A stretch of 64,000 nucleotides of DNA from Hyphomicrobiales bacterium (GTDB lineage Bacteria; Pseudomonadota; Alphaproteobacteria; Rhizobiales; HXMU1428-3): the NCBI GenBank assembly GCA_021775425.1, contig JAJFHX010000036.1, positions 1 through 64,000 on the forward strand, given 5' to 3'. Positions within the stretch are counted from its first letter, which is position 1. Every line of letters begins with the position of its first letter. The notes under the pieces were generated by a model, which worked only from the letters and a program-made list of their open reading frames with translations, was not told the origin of the DNA and did no database searches. The position numbers were made by a program, and so were the translations under genes. Positions 1 to 9,820 of this stretch are shown here, piece after piece.

Positions 1-59
1 GAGAGATTCGCAAATTCATGAGAAGGTTCATTGCGGATCATGATGAGAGGTCAAAGTGA
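1..59 (+). CDS. C-terminal tail of an unidentified gene (partial)
   Basis: One frame is open from the window edge to a TGA at 57-59 and reads as a short basic/acidic helix-like tail ending in ADHDERSK. The other two forward frames stop within 45 bases. It may be the end of a gene that starts before the window. It is too short to recognise, and it could be chance. Confidence 0.3.
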   Translation, partial: EIRKFMRRFIADHDERSK

Positions 60-111
60 ATTTCTCTCAACGCCACTGTAAAACAAAAACGTATGAAAGG
101 AGTCATTTTAC

Positions 112-228
112 ATGGCATCTAAAAAAGTTAAGTCACTGAAAAAAGAAATCAAATCAGTGAAAAAAACGATCAACAAACAAGAAACAAAATTGAAAAAAGC
201 AAAAAAAGCGCTGAAAAAAGCTGCTTAG
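112..228 (+). CDS. 38-residue lysine-rich small protein
   Basis: ATG at 112 follows a strong Shine-Dalgarno AAAGGAG at 96-102, and the frame ends with TAG at 226-228. The product has 38 residues, of which about 17 are Lys, spaced with hydrophobic Val, Leu and Ile. Repeated KSxKK and KKAxKK steps suggest a single amphipathic, strongly cationic helix or coiled coil. There is no signal peptide. A clean intrinsic terminator starts about 30 bases after the stop, so this is probably a monocistronic, well-expressed small gene. The composition resembles histone-H1-like or other nucleic-acid-binding tails. That function is only a guess; no family was recognised. Confidence 0.65.
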   Translation: MASKKVKSLKKEIKSVKKTINKQETKLKKAKKALKKAA

Positions 229-259
229 TACCAATACTGATTTTGCACCAAAACTAAAA

Positions 260-289
260 AAGGCCAGTTGATTCAAACTGGCCTTTTTT
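260..289 (+). terminator. intrinsic terminator after the 38-residue gene
   Basis: A 10-bp perfect stem (AAGGCCAGTT / AACTGGCCTT, arms 260-269 and 276-285) with a 6-base loop leads into a run of six T (284-289). In the minus direction it also lies just past the stop of the chemoreceptor at 318, with an A-run on the plus strand, so it may serve both genes. Confidence 0.85.
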
Positions 290-317
290 ATGAATTGCTT
301 GTTACCACATATACCTT

Positions 318-2201
318 TTATGCGGCAGCTGTCTCTGATAGCTCTTCTATTTCACCGGCCTGATTACGGCGATCAACACCATCATAATTCGGGTCTTCAT
401 TTTCGCGTCTGTCAGCCGGGCCATCTCTTAAGCCGGTTAAAAAGCGAGCAACTTCAGCTTCAAGCGTCTCAGTTTGCTTTGAAAGCTCAATTGCAGCATT
501 AGCCACACTGGCGATGGAATTTCCGGTTTCTTCAGCAGATCGGCTCACCACACGAATACCTTTGGTTACTTCATCTGTTCCCATTGCAGCTTCCTGCACA
601 TTCTTGGAAATTTCCTGCGTCGCAGAACCTTGTTGTTCCATCACGCTGGCAATATTTGAAGACGCATCATTCATGCTGCTAATGGCTTCACCAACCTGAT
701 CTACAGACAGAACGGAGCGGGAAATAGCTTCCTGAATTTCCTTGATATGCTCGACAATATCTTCTGTTGCCTTGGTTGTATCTTTGGCAAGTTCTTTTAC
801 TTCTGCGGCCACCACTGCAAAACCTTTTCCCGCATCACCGGCCCTGGCAGATTCAATCGTTGCATTCAAAGCCAGCAGGTTTGTCTGATCAGCGATGTCA
901 GAAATAAATGAAACAACCTCTTCAATCCGTTTCGCCGTTTCGGCGAGGCTGGACATCTGCTCAGTTGTATTCTTAGCGTCTTTCACAGCATTCTGGGTAA
1001 TAGCGGCAGAATCATTAATCTGACGATTAATTTCCTGAATAGAATAAGACATTTCTTCAGCTGCAGTCGCAACAGATTGAACATTATTGGAGGCCAGCTC
1101 AGAAGCGGAAGTCACTTCACTCGCCTTACCATTTGTGTCTTCAACAATTTCAGTAATATTCCCGGCAGTTGCACTCAGTTCTTCAGAAGTGCTGGCCATA
1201 ATTGTCACAATATGCCCGATGCTGTCTTCAAATTTCTGAGCAATATCAAGCATGGTTTGCTTTTTCTCGGCTTCAGCCTGTAGCTTCATTTCCTCTTGTT
1301 GCTCTCTGAATGCATGCGAAGCAATCAGGGTTTCCTTAAACTTCGCATAGGCCCTGGCAACCGCACCAATTTCATCATTAGAACGAACAGGCACATCAAC
1401 AGAAGTATCTTCTTTTGCGATCGCGTCTAACCCGCTCACAATTTCCGCCAATGGCTTTGAAATGCTCCGGGAAATGAAAATACTCGTAACAACGAGGCTG
1501 AAGAATAACGCACCAAGACCAAGCCCGATCAGCAATTTGGTAGCAAAGTTTCCATCCGCCTGCGCTAGTGACACGGCTTCAATGGAGAAGTTCTCAAAAA
1601 TAGTCACCAGTTCCGCAGTCGCTTCATCGACGACCTTTTGCTCTTTCAGTATTTTAGGAATGAGCATGAGAACAGCAAAAGAATTATTTTTCCGCAAATA
1701 ATCAATCGCTTTTATTGAATTTTGAAAATATTCATCCTGTTGGGAGGTAATAGAAGCCAGTTTCTCAAAAACACTGATAAAAAGGGTCTCTTCATTAGGA
1801 CTTTTGGCATCAGATAAAAGCGCAGAGAGCTGCACAGAGAGTTTTTGCAGCTCTTCAGTTACTTGTGCATTTTGATTTTGAAAGTCTTTTGCAATCTCTT
1901 CAAACTTACCAATCACAATCGGCTCGGTTTTGAGAAGGTTTCCATAACGCAGCAATCTCTGAAAGTTGATAGATTGCTCTAAACGTAGCGTGCTTAATTT
2001 TGAAAGAGATCTGGATAAGGGTAAGTTCCGGTCAGAGATCGTTGTTATCCCGTCGCCGATTTTATTCATCTGCCAGATACTAAATCCGGAAACAACCATC
2101 AGCATGTAAAGAACAATGCTTTCAATCCCAAAAACCTTTTGAGCAACAGATTGGTTAAAGGAAAATATTTCGGGTAGTTTAATCTTCAATTTTTCTCTCA
2201 T
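318..2201 (-). CDS. methyl-accepting chemotaxis protein
   Basis: This is a transmembrane chemoreceptor of 627 residues that signals to CheA/CheW. A first membrane helix lies near residues 25-45. A helical periplasmic region without a recognisable Cache fold (four-helix-bundle type) runs to about 220, followed by a second membrane helix near 220-243 and a HAMP linker ([16 protein letters not shown]...). The cytoplasmic coiled coil has the conserved hairpin tip with [18 protein letters not shown]. The C terminus is acidic (ELSETAAA) and lacks the NWETF-type CheR-docking pentapeptide. The ligand cannot be inferred. ATG at 2201 is preceded by AAGG and GGGTGAG. The gene stands alone, with 221 AT-rich bases between it and the next gene. 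It is one of three chemoreceptors in the window. Confidence 0.95.
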   Translation of the reverse strand: MREKLKIKLPEIFSFNQSVAQKVFGIESIVLYMLMVVSGFSIWQMNKIGDGITTISDRNLPLSRSLSKLSTLRLEQSINFQRLLRYGNLLKTEPIVIGKFEEIAKDFQNQNAQVTEELQKLSVQLSALLSDAKSPNEETLFISVFEKLASITSQQDEYFQNSIKAIDYLRKNNSFAVLMLIPKILKEQKVVDEATAELVTIFENFSIEAVSLAQADGNFATKLLIGLGLGALFFSLVVTSIFISRSISKPLAEIVSGLDAIAKEDTSVDVPVRSNDEIGAVARAYAKFKETLIASHAFREQQEEMKLQAEAEKKQTMLDIAQKFEDSIGHIVTIMASTSEELSATAGNITEIVEDTNGKASEVTSASELASNNVQSVATAAEEMSYSIQEINRQINDSAAITQNAVKDAKNTTEQMSSLAETAKRIEEVVSFISDIADQTNLLALNATIESARAGDAGKGFAVVAAEVKELAKDTTKATEDIVEHIKEIQEAISRSVLSVDQVGEAISSMNDASSNIASVMEQQGSATQEISKNVQEAAMGTDEVTKGIRVVSRSAEETGNSIASVANAAIELSKQTETLEAEVARFLTGLRDGPADRRENEDPNYDGVDRRNQAGEIEELSETAAA

Positions 2202-2422
2202 CTCACCCAGGCCTTATCCAAAAGTATAATAAATTATAAATTTTAAGAGCTACTCTGAGCAAACATGATGAAAATTAGGTTAAGTAATTCAATAAAATAT
2301 TAAATTTATTGTGAGGAAAACTTAAGATTATCAGTATTTAGCTAATTTCTATTCTATTACTGCCATTTCAGGCAATAAATTCAATAAATCAGACAAAGAG
2401 AACAAGAACAGAGCCCAAAATA

Positions 2423-3625
2423 CTATGAAACAGCCCCAAGTCGGTCAAAACCAAGGGAAAGATCATCAAACAGATCTTTCATGTCTTCATGTCCGACATG
2501 AAATCTGAGGGCAGGCCCTTCAAAAGGCCAGATAGTTGCTGATCTGTAAGGGCGCGGGTCAAACGGCAGAATTAGGCTTTCATACCCCCCCCATGACCAG
2601 CCCATCGAAAAGAGGCGCAGCCCGTCAATCATCGCTTCAAGAGCCTCATCAGAAACGGGTTTTAAAATCGCCGTAAACAGCCCCGTACTGCCAGAAAAAT
2701 CACGGCGAAATAATTCATGGTCCGGGTGAGAGGTAAGGGCTGGGTGCAGCACCGTTTCAACTTCGTCTCTTGTCTCAAGCCAGCGGGCAAGCTCAAGCGC
2801 CGCAGATTCGTGGTGTTTGAGCCGCACACCAAGTGTGCGCAAGCCACGCAGCGCAAGTTGAGTGTCTTCTGGCCCGGCACAGATACCAAGCGAATAAGCC
2901 GTTTTCCGGATCGCTTCAGCAGCCTTCCCATTCGAGCTGACGGTGCCAATCATCGCATCTGCATGACCAATAAAATATTTCGTTCCAGAATGAATGCTCA
3001 CATCCACCCCTTGTGTTAAGGGCTGATAAAAAAGCGGGGTCGCCCAGGTATTATCAATAACTGTGGTGATGTTTTTTGGCTGCGCGGCAGCCACAATTGC
3101 CGGCACATCCTGTATTTCAAAACTTTGCGATCCGGGGCTTTCCAGAAAAATCACTCTGGTATTGTCTTTTATCAGTCCTGCAATCCCGGCCCCCACGCGC
3201 GGGTCATAATAACTTGTCTCTACTCCCATCTGCCTGAGGGTCGTGTCACAAAAATTCCGGGTTGGCTGATAAACACTGTCAGTCACCAGCACATGGTCGC
3301 CCTGTTTTAACAACCCTAGCAATGCCGTGGTAATAGCAGAAAGCCCTGAAGGAGTGAGAATGCTGTCATCTGCCGCTTCAAGTTCATTGAGCGCACCTTC
3401 AAGTGCATCATAAGTCGGGCTGCCCTTGCGTCCGTACCAATATCCATAGCCACCATCCTTCATGGATTGAACCGTAGGGAACAAAACGGTTGAGCCTTTG
3501 TATAATGGTGGGTTCACAAACCCTTTAGACGCCTCATTGTCACGCCCGACATGTACAAGCCGGGTGTTTGTATGGGAGATATTATTCTGATTTTTGTTTT
3601 TTGATTGAGAGTATTGATCGTTCAT
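2423..3625 (-). CDS. metC: cystathionine beta-lyase (Cys/Met metabolism PLP enzyme)
   Basis: This PLP-dependent enzyme of the Cys/Met metabolism family would cleave cystathionine to homocysteine, pyruvate and ammonia in the cytosol. It has 400 residues from the chosen start. Visible features are the substrate/PLP tyrosine region GYWYGRKGSPT, the SGLSAI phosphate-binding turn, the DNTWATP strand with the PLP-ring aspartate, and the Schiff-base lysine in SGTKYFIGHAD (about K216). SGTKYF..HAD and WGGYESL are more typical of beta-lyases than of gamma-synthases. The longer ORF begins with TTG at 3664, but ATG at 3625 has AGGG about 9 bases upstream and gives the usual family length. It lies 86 bases beyond the phoX stop on the same strand and may have its own promoter. 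Confidence 0.92.
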   Translation of the reverse strand: MNDQYSQSKNKNQNNISHTNTRLVHVGRDNEASKGFVNPPLYKGSTVLFPTVQSMKDGGYGYWYGRKGSPTYDALEGALNELEAADDSILTPSGLSAITTALLGLLKQGDHVLVTDSVYQPTRNFCDTTLRQMGVETSYYDPRVGAGIAGLIKDNTRVIFLESPGSQSFEIQDVPAIVAAAQPKNITTVIDNTWATPLFYQPLTQGVDVSIHSGTKYFIGHADAMIGTVSSNGKAAEAIRKTAYSLGICAGPEDTQLALRGLRTLGVRLKHHESAALELARWLETRDEVETVLHPALTSHPDHELFRRDFSGSTGLFTAILKPVSDEALEAMIDGLRLFSMGWSWGGYESLILPFDPRPYRSATIWPFEGPALRFHVGHEDMKDLFDDLSLGFDRLGAVS

Positions 3626-3711
3626 TAAAACGGACCCTAAAGAAAGCTGAAAAGTTGAAAACAAGATGGGATTATGAACGGGCCGGTCCTGAATGTACAG
3701 AATTTGATTGC

Positions 3712-5628
3712 CTAACCAAACGGTTGCCCATCCTCCCGGCGAACAGCAACAACAGCAGAGCGCGGCAAATGCTCACCCATCAAAGGATAATGGCTCCCGC
3801 CCTTTTCGCCCGGGTGCTGAATGCCAACAAACAGCGTCGCTTTATCGGGTGACCAGCAAATCCCGGTCACTTCGCACTCCCGAGGCCCGACAAGAAACCG
3901 GCGGATTTCCCCTGTCTGTGTGTCGCCAACAAGCATCTGATTGTTGCCCATACCTTCAAAATCACCACTATCGGTATAGTTCCCATCCGTCTGTATCCAT
4001 AACCTGCCTTTTGAATCAAAAGACAAACCATCAGGCGCGTTAAACATATTCCCCGAATTGATCTTTCTTGATCCGGCCTTTTCATCAGAGTGTTTTTGTG
4101 GGTTTCCGGCCAGTGCAAATAATGACCACTGAAAACCGGAAGCCGTATGGTCGCCCTTATCAGGCTGCCATTTCAATATCTGGCCATAAACATTTTTGGC
4201 ACGCGGATTAGGCCCGCCAACTGTTTGCTCATCACCGCCCTTATTGGGTTTAACACCGCGTTGTTTATTATTTGTCAGAGCGCAGCAACATTCAGCTCTG
4301 TCTGGGTGCACCGCCACCCATTCAGGGCGGTCCATTGTCGTCGCCCCCACTTTTGAGGCCGCCAGTCTGGTATGGATACAAATTTCAGCCAGCGGCATGC
4401 CTGTTGTTTCCGGGGTGAGTGGCAGCCACGCCCCACGAAGGTCGTCATAAAACTTGGCAACATAAAGCACCCCCTTATTCAGCAGCTGAGACGTTGACAC
4501 ACCTTCAACGTATGTCCCGTCAGAGACATATTTATAAAGGAATTCACCGCGCTCATCATCGCCCATATAAACAACCACGTGTCCGTTTTCGGCAACAACA
4601 ACTTCAGCATTCTCATGTTTAAAGCGGCCAAGTGCTGTTCGTTTTTTAATGGCTCTTGCCGGGTCTTTAGGGTCAATCTCAACCACATAACCAAACCGAT
4701 TGGCTTCATTGGGCTCAAGTGAGATATCAAACCGCTCTTCAATCTTATTCCAGTCATAACCCCAGCCCTTCACGCCAATGCCATAGCGAGCAAATTCCGG
4801 GGTGACGTCAAAATCAGGGTCTGAAGAGGAAAAATAGCCATTAAAATTCTCTTCGCAGCTTAAATAAGTCCCCCACGGCGTCACCCCATTACCGCAATTG
4901 TTAAATGTGCCTAATACACTTAAACCCGCTGGGTCATCTCGGGTTTTTAACAGATCATGACCAGCAGCAGGGCCGGCAATTTCCATTTCAGTCATTGCCG
5001 TAATGCGCCTGTTAAACGGACTGTCAGAAATGAGCCTCCAGGCGCCGTCTATAAAGTCTATCTCACAAATTGAAACACCGTGAGCGGCCATGTTCTTCTG
5101 AAGGTCATCCTCAGTTTCAGCCTTCCCACTCTCCCTGTTATGAAAGAAAACTCTGTTATTTGTGTATTCATTATTCACCACGAGGAGCAACCGGCCTTCA
5201 TGGGTAAAAAGAGACATCCCGTCATTATTATCCCCAAAAGACTGGCGCTGCATTTCAGCCGTCAATGGGTTGGTTTCATCAAAGTTCGACACACCTGAAA
5301 ACAACGAGTCACCCCATTTCACAACAGGGCTGGCGACAAAACCATCAGGAACAGTCACGGTATCAAGACCATTGGCCACAACGGCATCAAATGCAAAGCT
5401 GTTGTTCATTTTGGTATCTTCTAAAGCGGTAAAATTCAAATGACTGTTTTTCGCGCTCGCAGATCTGGTGGATAATAAAAACTGGCCAAGTCCAAAACTA
5501 ATAACCCCGCCCATAAATTCACGCCGTGATAAAGCGCGCTCAATGATAAGGTCAAAGCCTGTGGTTTTGTCCCGGGGTGAGTTCCGCTCATCAAAGTCAT
5601 CAAAAGAAATATCATCGGCAATGTTCAT
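3712..5628 (-). CDS. phoX: PhoX-type alkaline phosphatase (TAT-exported)
   Basis: This is a DUF839/PhoX-family calcium- and iron-dependent alkaline phosphatase that would release phosphate from organic phosphoesters in the periplasm. It has 638 residues, typical for PhoX. The N-terminal SRREFMGG (twin arginines 35-36) and the following hydrophobic stretch form a TAT signal, consistent with export of a folded metalloprotein. The mature part shows repeated propeller-like blades: LSCEENFNGYF, GRFKHENAEVV, YMGDDERGEFLYKYVS, PDGLSFDSKGRLWIQTDG and VTGICWSPDKATLFVGIQHPGE. These are conserved PhoX regions. A Pho box lies 52-69 bases upstream of ATG 5628, which points to PhoB control under phosphate starvation. 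No phosphate transporter is adjacent. Confidence 0.95.
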   Translation of the reverse strand: MNIADDISFDDFDERNSPRDKTTGFDLIIERALSRREFMGGVISFGLGQFLLSTRSASAKNSHLNFTALEDTKMNNSFAFDAVVANGLDTVTVPDGFVASPVVKWGDSLFSGVSNFDETNPLTAEMQRQSFGDNNDGMSLFTHEGRLLLVVNNEYTNNRVFFHNRESGKAETEDDLQKNMAAHGVSICEIDFIDGAWRLISDSPFNRRITAMTEMEIAGPAAGHDLLKTRDDPAGLSVLGTFNNCGNGVTPWGTYLSCEENFNGYFSSSDPDFDVTPEFARYGIGVKGWGYDWNKIEERFDISLEPNEANRFGYVVEIDPKDPARAIKKRTALGRFKHENAEVVVAENGHVVVYMGDDERGEFLYKYVSDGTYVEGVSTSQLLNKGVLYVAKFYDDLRGAWLPLTPETTGMPLAEICIHTRLAASKVGATTMDRPEWVAVHPDRAECCCALTNNKQRGVKPNKGGDEQTVGGPNPRAKNVYGQILKWQPDKGDHTASGFQWSLFALAGNPQKHSDEKAGSRKINSGNMFNAPDGLSFDSKGRLWIQTDGNYTDSGDFEGMGNNQMLVGDTQTGEIRRFLVGPRECEVTGICWSPDKATLFVGIQHPGEKGGSHYPLMGEHLPRSAVVAVRREDGQPFG

Positions 5629-5997
5629 ATGGGGCTCATAAATAAAAGTTGAAATCCGGTCCTCACTTAAACGAGATCAGACACAGTTTCATGACAGAAT
5701 TTAGATTGAATAAGGCAAAATATTTCAAAAATTAATAAAGAAATTAGGGTTTTTTCCGGTAGCTAAATTAGCAATACTTTCAGCCTAAGTGACTAATTTT
5801 CAGTAGAAATTTATTTCGCGGAATTTGCAACATCTTGGCAGCATTTGTATGGGGAGTACGTAGAGTGGAGGGTGAGACAAAGCTCTGCCTCATTCAAGGC
5901 ATACATTAAATGAATTAACAACACGCCGCATCCACTATATAAGGTCAGTTATAGCAGACAGAGATAATCAGGTTATTGGGGCGAATGGGAGACGAAC
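5629..5997. other. intergenic region between phoX and a divergent secreted-protein gene
   Basis: This is 369 AT-rich bases with no supportable ORF. It carries the Pho box on the phoX side and must hold the promoter of the gene at 5998. No further repeats or RNA structures were seen. Confidence 0.6.
5680..5697 (-). promoter_or_regulatory. Pho box (PhoB operator) upstream of phoX
   Basis: Read on the minus strand the site is CTGTCAT-GAAA-CTGTGTC. The known Pho box is two direct 7-base repeats of CTGTCAT/C separated by 4 AT-rich bases. The first repeat is a perfect match and the second matches at 4 to 5 of 7. It lies on the coding strand 52 bases upstream of the phoX start, at a normal distance for PhoB activation. 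Confidence 0.75.
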
Positions 5998-6540
5998 ATG
6001 AAACACAGATTGATATACAGTTTGATTGTGGCAGCGTTAACATTGGCCTTGCTACCCCTGGATGGTATGACTTCACCAGCAATGGCTGGCAAGAAAACCA
6101 AAACAATTCTCGGCATTGCTGTAGGTGTTGCAGCTGGTGCGCTGATCCTGAATGAAGTATCGAAAGCCCACAAGAAGAAAAAATATAAAAAACGCCATCA
6201 CAAAAAGAGATACCACAAAAAGACCTACCAGAAAAAGAAGCACTACAAATCCAAAAAAGCAAAAAAAGCGGCTGTCCATTGCCACACAATCGGCAAAAGA
6301 CATTATCATAAAGAATTTAACGGCAAATTCCTTCATGCTCATGAAGCTGAGGAAGGCTGTGGTTCATATCGCCTGAATAAGAAACATAATGACGGTCCCG
6401 GCACCGGGGCATACAAACCCAAAAATGTGAATAGTGTAGATCCCTGGAAAAGATGCAAGCAGGACTTCTCATCTTTCTCAGATGATGGCACCTACCAGCC
6501 ACAGGGCAATGGCCCAAGAAAACTATGCCCTTACCTCTAA
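5998..6540 (+). CDS. exported Lys/His/Tyr-rich basic protein, unknown function
   Basis: The 180-residue product starts with a signal peptide (MKHRLIYSLIVAALTLALLP, then a possible SPAMA cleavage near residue 30). A second hydrophobic, glycine-rich segment follows (ILGIAVGVAAGALIL, about 38-52). It could be a membrane anchor or, with its GxxxG pattern, a glycine-zipper helix. Residues 55-92 are almost entirely Lys, His, Tyr and Arg in KKRHHKKRYHKK-like repeats. The C-terminal half contains HCH, HYHKEF and HAHEAEEGCG, with three to four Cys, and ends in a proline-rich tail. The His-rich stretches could bind metal or a polyanionic surface; this is inference. The gene is isolated, and no family was recognised. 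Confidence 0.75.
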   Translation: MKHRLIYSLIVAALTLALLPLDGMTSPAMAGKKTKTILGIAVGVAAGALILNEVSKAHKKKKYKKRHHKKRYHKKTYQKKKHYKSKKAKKAAVHCHTIGKRHYHKEFNGKFLHAHEAEEGCGSYRLNKKHNDGPGTGAYKPKNVNSVDPWKRCKQDFSSFSDDGTYQPQGNGPRKLCPYL

Positions 6541-6603
6541 TCAGATGTTTGGGGCATCATAAAGTCTCATATTAAGAAGGAAAATATTCCGTGTTGAATT
6601 AGA

Positions 6604-6627
6604 AACCACCCGTGAAAGCGGGTGGTT
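6604..6627. terminator. hairpin after the basic secreted protein gene
   Basis: A perfect 9-bp GC-rich stem (AACCACCCG / CGGGTGGTT, arms 6604-6612 and 6619-6627) closes a 6-base loop about 64 bases after the stop codon. No T-run follows, so it is a weak intrinsic terminator or an mRNA 3'-end stabilising hairpin. Confidence 0.5.
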
Positions 6628-6789
6628 AGTTGCTGCTAGCGTACCGAATAGTTAAATTTTCGTAGTAAATTTACAAAATTAACACTTTTACTTCATTCGA
6701 TAACTGATCATTAACCATAAAAAACTAGCATTCATCATTATTCAATTAAACAATTCAACTTTTGAATGAACGATCCAGGAATGAATGCA

Positions 6790-8505
6790 ATGAAGTTTAA
6801 CCTAAACAACCTCAAAATATCGACAGCAATATCGGCCGTCTCTGCCATATTAATCACAGTCGCTTTATTACTGCTTGGGTTGAACCTCTTTTCAATCTTG
6901 TCTGATGAAGTGGCCAGCCAGGCAACTGAGCGGCAAAACACCAGTTTAAAAACGGCAGCCACTATTGCCGGAAAAGAAGTGCCAGGGCTGGAAATTGTCT
7001 GGGGCAAAGATCAATCAATAGAGAAAGTCGTTCTGGATAAAATACCTGAATTTACATCCCATGAAATGATAGACCAGATCGGCCGCGCCACTGACGAAAC
7101 AGCAACCATTTTCATTTGGGATGAAAAGACCAAAGATTTCTGGAGAAAAACCACAAACATCGTCAAACCAGATGGCAAAAGAGCCATTGGCACACAGCTT
7201 GGTCAAAAAGGCGCAGTTTATCCTGTAGTAACAAAAGGACAAACATTCCGCGGCGAAGCCGTGATCCTCGGCCTCCCTTACTATACCGTCTATCAGCCTA
7301 TTTTCACCAAAACCGGTGACATTGTCGGCATTCTTTATGTCGGCGTGCAAAAAGATAAAATCACGTCCATGCTGAATGAAATCATGTTCAAATTTGGTAT
7401 TGCATTCATTGCCATGCTTGGCTTGTTCATTCTGGCAATGACATTCCTGACCCGCAAAATACTTGAGCCCCTCCCCGATCTGGCCGGTTTCACAAAAGAA
7501 ATTGCAGAAAACAATCTCGATGTTGAAATAAAATATACCGACAGAGAAAACGAAATTGGCAATCTGGCAAGGTCTGTAAATGTACTCAAGCAACGCAGTC
7601 AGGAACGGATGAAACTATCCGAAGAGCAAAGCAGACAGGATGCAGAGAAAAATACCCGCCAGCAAAAGATGGATGAGCTGGCAAAGAATTTCCGCTCTAA
7701 TATGCAGCAACTGATTACATCTGTTGCCGAAAAAGCAACCGGCATGGAAAATACAGCACGTAATTTAACTGGCATCACCAATAAAAATGCTGACCGCGCC
7801 AACCAGACTATGCAGGCAAGTGAAAACACAACTGGTAATGTGAATTCAGTAGCAAGTGCCGCTGAAGAATTATCCTCTTCAATTGCTGAAATCAGCCGGC
7901 AGGTTACGGATACAACAAGCATCGTCAGTTCAGCAACCGAAGGTGCAAGGTCCGCTAATGATAATGTATCCTCACTCGCTCAGGCAGTCAGCAAAATCGG
8001 TGAAGTGATTGGCTTAATTCAGGAAATTGCTGAGCAAACCAACCTGCTGGCGCTGAATGCCACCATCGAAGCAGCCCGTGCTGGTGAAATGGGCAAAGGT
8101 TTCTCAGTCGTTGCAGCCGAAGTGAAAGAACTTTCAACCCAGACATCTAAGGCAACTGATGAAATTCGCAGCCAGATTACGGCCATTCAGGAATCAACCA
8201 CAGATGCCGTAAATTCAATCCAGTCGATTACCAAAACGATGGATGAAGTCAATTCCTATACATCAGCAATTGCCTCTGCCGTTGAAGAGCAGGGCGCAGC
8301 AACCACTGAAATTTCTCAAAGTGTACAAAGAGCGGCTGATGGCAGTGGCACTGTTACACAAAATATGGGTCAGCTTTCAGAAACAGTTGGTGAAACAAAC
8401 CAGTCAGCACAAGAAGTGCTGGCAGCCGCAACTGATGTCAGTAAGAATACGGAAGAGTTATTAAACTTAGTGAATGAGTTTCTTGAAACTGTGAACGCGG
8501 CATAA
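6790..8505 (+). CDS. methyl-accepting chemotaxis protein with Cache sensor
   Basis: This chemoreceptor has 571 residues from the chosen start. It has a membrane helix near residues 10-36. A periplasmic sensor of the single-Cache 3 type follows (about 55-185, with [32 protein letters not shown] and [18 protein letters not shown]). Then come a second helix near 195-215, a HAMP domain ([20 protein letters not shown]) and the signalling hairpin with [19 protein letters not shown]. Related Cache 3 sensors often bind small carboxylates, but the ligand here is unknown. The ORF could begin at 6766 or 6781. ATG at 6790 is chosen because AGGA (6777-6780) is spaced 9 bases before it. It ends at a strong bidirectional terminator. 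Confidence 0.93.
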   Translation: MKFNLNNLKISTAISAVSAILITVALLLLGLNLFSILSDEVASQATERQNTSLKTAATIAGKEVPGLEIVWGKDQSIEKVVLDKIPEFTSHEMIDQIGRATDETATIFIWDEKTKDFWRKTTNIVKPDGKRAIGTQLGQKGAVYPVVTKGQTFRGEAVILGLPYYTVYQPIFTKTGDIVGILYVGVQKDKITSMLNEIMFKFGIAFIAMLGLFILAMTFLTRKILEPLPDLAGFTKEIAENNLDVEIKYTDRENEIGNLARSVNVLKQRSQERMKLSEEQSRQDAEKNTRQQKMDELAKNFRSNMQQLITSVAEKATGMENTARNLTGITNKNADRANQTMQASENTTGNVNSVASAAEELSSSIAEISRQVTDTTSIVSSATEGARSANDNVSSLAQAVSKIGEVIGLIQEIAEQTNLLALNATIEAARAGEMGKGFSVVAAEVKELSTQTSKATDEIRSQITAIQESTTDAVNSIQSITKTMDEVNSYTSAIASAVEEQGAATTEISQSVQRAADGSGTVTQNMGQLSETVGETNQSAQEVLAAATDVSKNTEELLNLVNEFLETVNAA

Positions 8506-8533
8506 ATTCACTACCACCCATTTTTAAAACAAA

Positions 8534-8573
8534 AAAGCCCTCTGTCTCTTGATTGAGACAGAGGGCTTTCATT
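8534..8573. terminator. strong bidirectional intrinsic terminator
   Basis: A 15-bp perfect stem (AAAGCCCTCTGTCTC paired with 8555-8569) with loop TTGATT follows the plus-strand chemoreceptor and lies beyond the minus-strand gene ending at 8644. A/T tracts on both flanks allow use in both directions. Confidence 0.85.
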
Positions 8574-8643
8574 TATCTCTCTGAAAAAATCGGAAATGAA
8601 ATTGTCTTGTATTGAAGTCTGATCTTTAACAATCTGACCCGAA

Positions 8644-8991
8644 TTAAAAATTCACATTCTGGATCACATAACCACCGGCAAAAGCAATAAGGCCGGAAAT
8701 CACAATATATGGCAGCACAGCAACAAACGCACTCAGCAAACCAACAAACGCTTTAAACACCCCTTCAGCGGCACCCCATATCTGCCTCGCTGAGCTGTAA
8801 AGATAATAAGCAATGGCACCAAGCACAATCGCCAAAACGACCATCTTCCAGATTGGTAAAGCCTGCCAGTTAGATTGAAAAATATCTACAATTTGCCCAA
8901 ACGACCATGTCCAGACGATCTGTAAAAATTTCAGGATCGTCTCAATTCCATTCGTTAAAAACGTAACGATCTGCCTTATGATCTGTTCCAT
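8644..8991 (-). CDS. small membrane protein, unknown function
   Basis: The 115-residue product has an amphipathic N-terminal part (MEQIIRQIVTFLTNGIETIL) and two clear membrane helices near residues 48-66 (VVLAIVLGAIAYYLYSSA) and 80-108 (AFVGLLSAFVAVLPYIVISG). It has no Cys and no recognised motif. ATG at 8991 is preceded by GGGAGTG about 9 bases upstream. The gene ends near the bidirectional terminator and is separate from the glutathione S-transferase gene upstream (214 bases apart). No function is assigned. Confidence 0.75.
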   Translation of the reverse strand: MEQIIRQIVTFLTNGIETILKFLQIVWTWSFGQIVDIFQSNWQALPIWKMVVLAIVLGAIAYYLYSSARQIWGAAEGVFKAFVGLLSAFVAVLPYIVISGLIAFAGGYVIQNVNF

Positions 8992-9205
8992 AATGCACTC
9001 CCATCCCCATGAAAATTGAGCGTAAACAGAAAGTAACCCCTGTTACGCAGTATCCCGCTAACCCAACAATAGAATATTGGGCCACGCCGGTCCATAACAT
9101 TAAACCGGGCTCTTTCAGCGGTGAAATGAAACCATAACATGAAGAAAAGGATACACACAGAACCCGCAGGTTTTTCTGGCGCTGGGTGCTTCTGCCTGAA
9201 AAAGT

Positions 9206-9820
9206 CTAGCTATGCAATTTCATCACCGCCTCAACAGCAGGCCTGGCAGACATCGCCTTAAAGTGCTGTAATATTTTCGGGAACCGCTCAACATCAACAC
9301 CATCAGCATGAAGCCAAAGGCCAACAAGATATAAATACGGATCACAGATGGTGAAATGGTCTCCCATCACAAAAGGCCCCCTTAGATAGTGGTGTTCAAT
9401 CACCTCAGCGCAGTCTGTCATGTTTTCTGTGACTTTGGCAGTCATGGTCGCATGCGCAGCTTTATCATCAGACCAGCGCGAACCACGGTGTTTGTGAGCA
9501 TGGGCAACATGCACAGTTGCAGCAAGATAATTGTTAAATTCCTGCACCTGCGCAAATCTATATGGGTTTGTGGGAATGAGACCGGCATCAGGGTTCGTCT
9601 GCGCCAGATAAACCAGTATCGCAGGCGTCTCTGTCAGAATGCCGTCTGTAGTGAGCAATGCCGGCACTCGTGCTTTGGGGTTAACCGAAAGATACGCCTC
9701 AGATTTCTGTGCCTGTTGTGTAAAGTCTACCAGTTCAGTCTCATATGCGACACCGAGCTCTTCAAGCACGATATGCGGCGCAAGTGCAGCGGTACCTTTA
9801 AAGTAAAAAAGTTTATTCAT
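9206..9820 (-). CDS. glutathione S-transferase family protein
   Basis: This is a cytosolic GST of 204 residues. The N-terminal thioredoxin-like domain (residues 1-80) begins LFYFKGTAALAPHIVLEELG and has VPAL with cis-Pro followed by DGILTETPAILVYL, where E/T contact the glutathione gamma-Glu. An all-helical C-terminal domain follows (ATVHVAHAHKHRG ... FTICDPYLYLVGLW). The ACPH-like sequence is APHI, so there is no active-site Cys at the beta-class position. The long ORF starts at GTG 9832; ATG 9820 is preferred because AGGTG sits 9 bases before it. The substrate is unknown, and it stands alone. Confidence 0.9.
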   Translation of the reverse strand: MNKLFYFKGTAALAPHIVLEELGVAYETELVDFTQQAQKSEAYLSVNPKARVPALLTTDGILTETPAILVYLAQTNPDAGLIPTNPYRFAQVQEFNNYLAATVHVAHAHKHRGSRWSDDKAAHATMTAKVTENMTDCAEVIEHHYLRGPFVMGDHFTICDPYLYLVGLWLHADGVDVERFPKILQHFKAMSARPAVEAVMKLHS

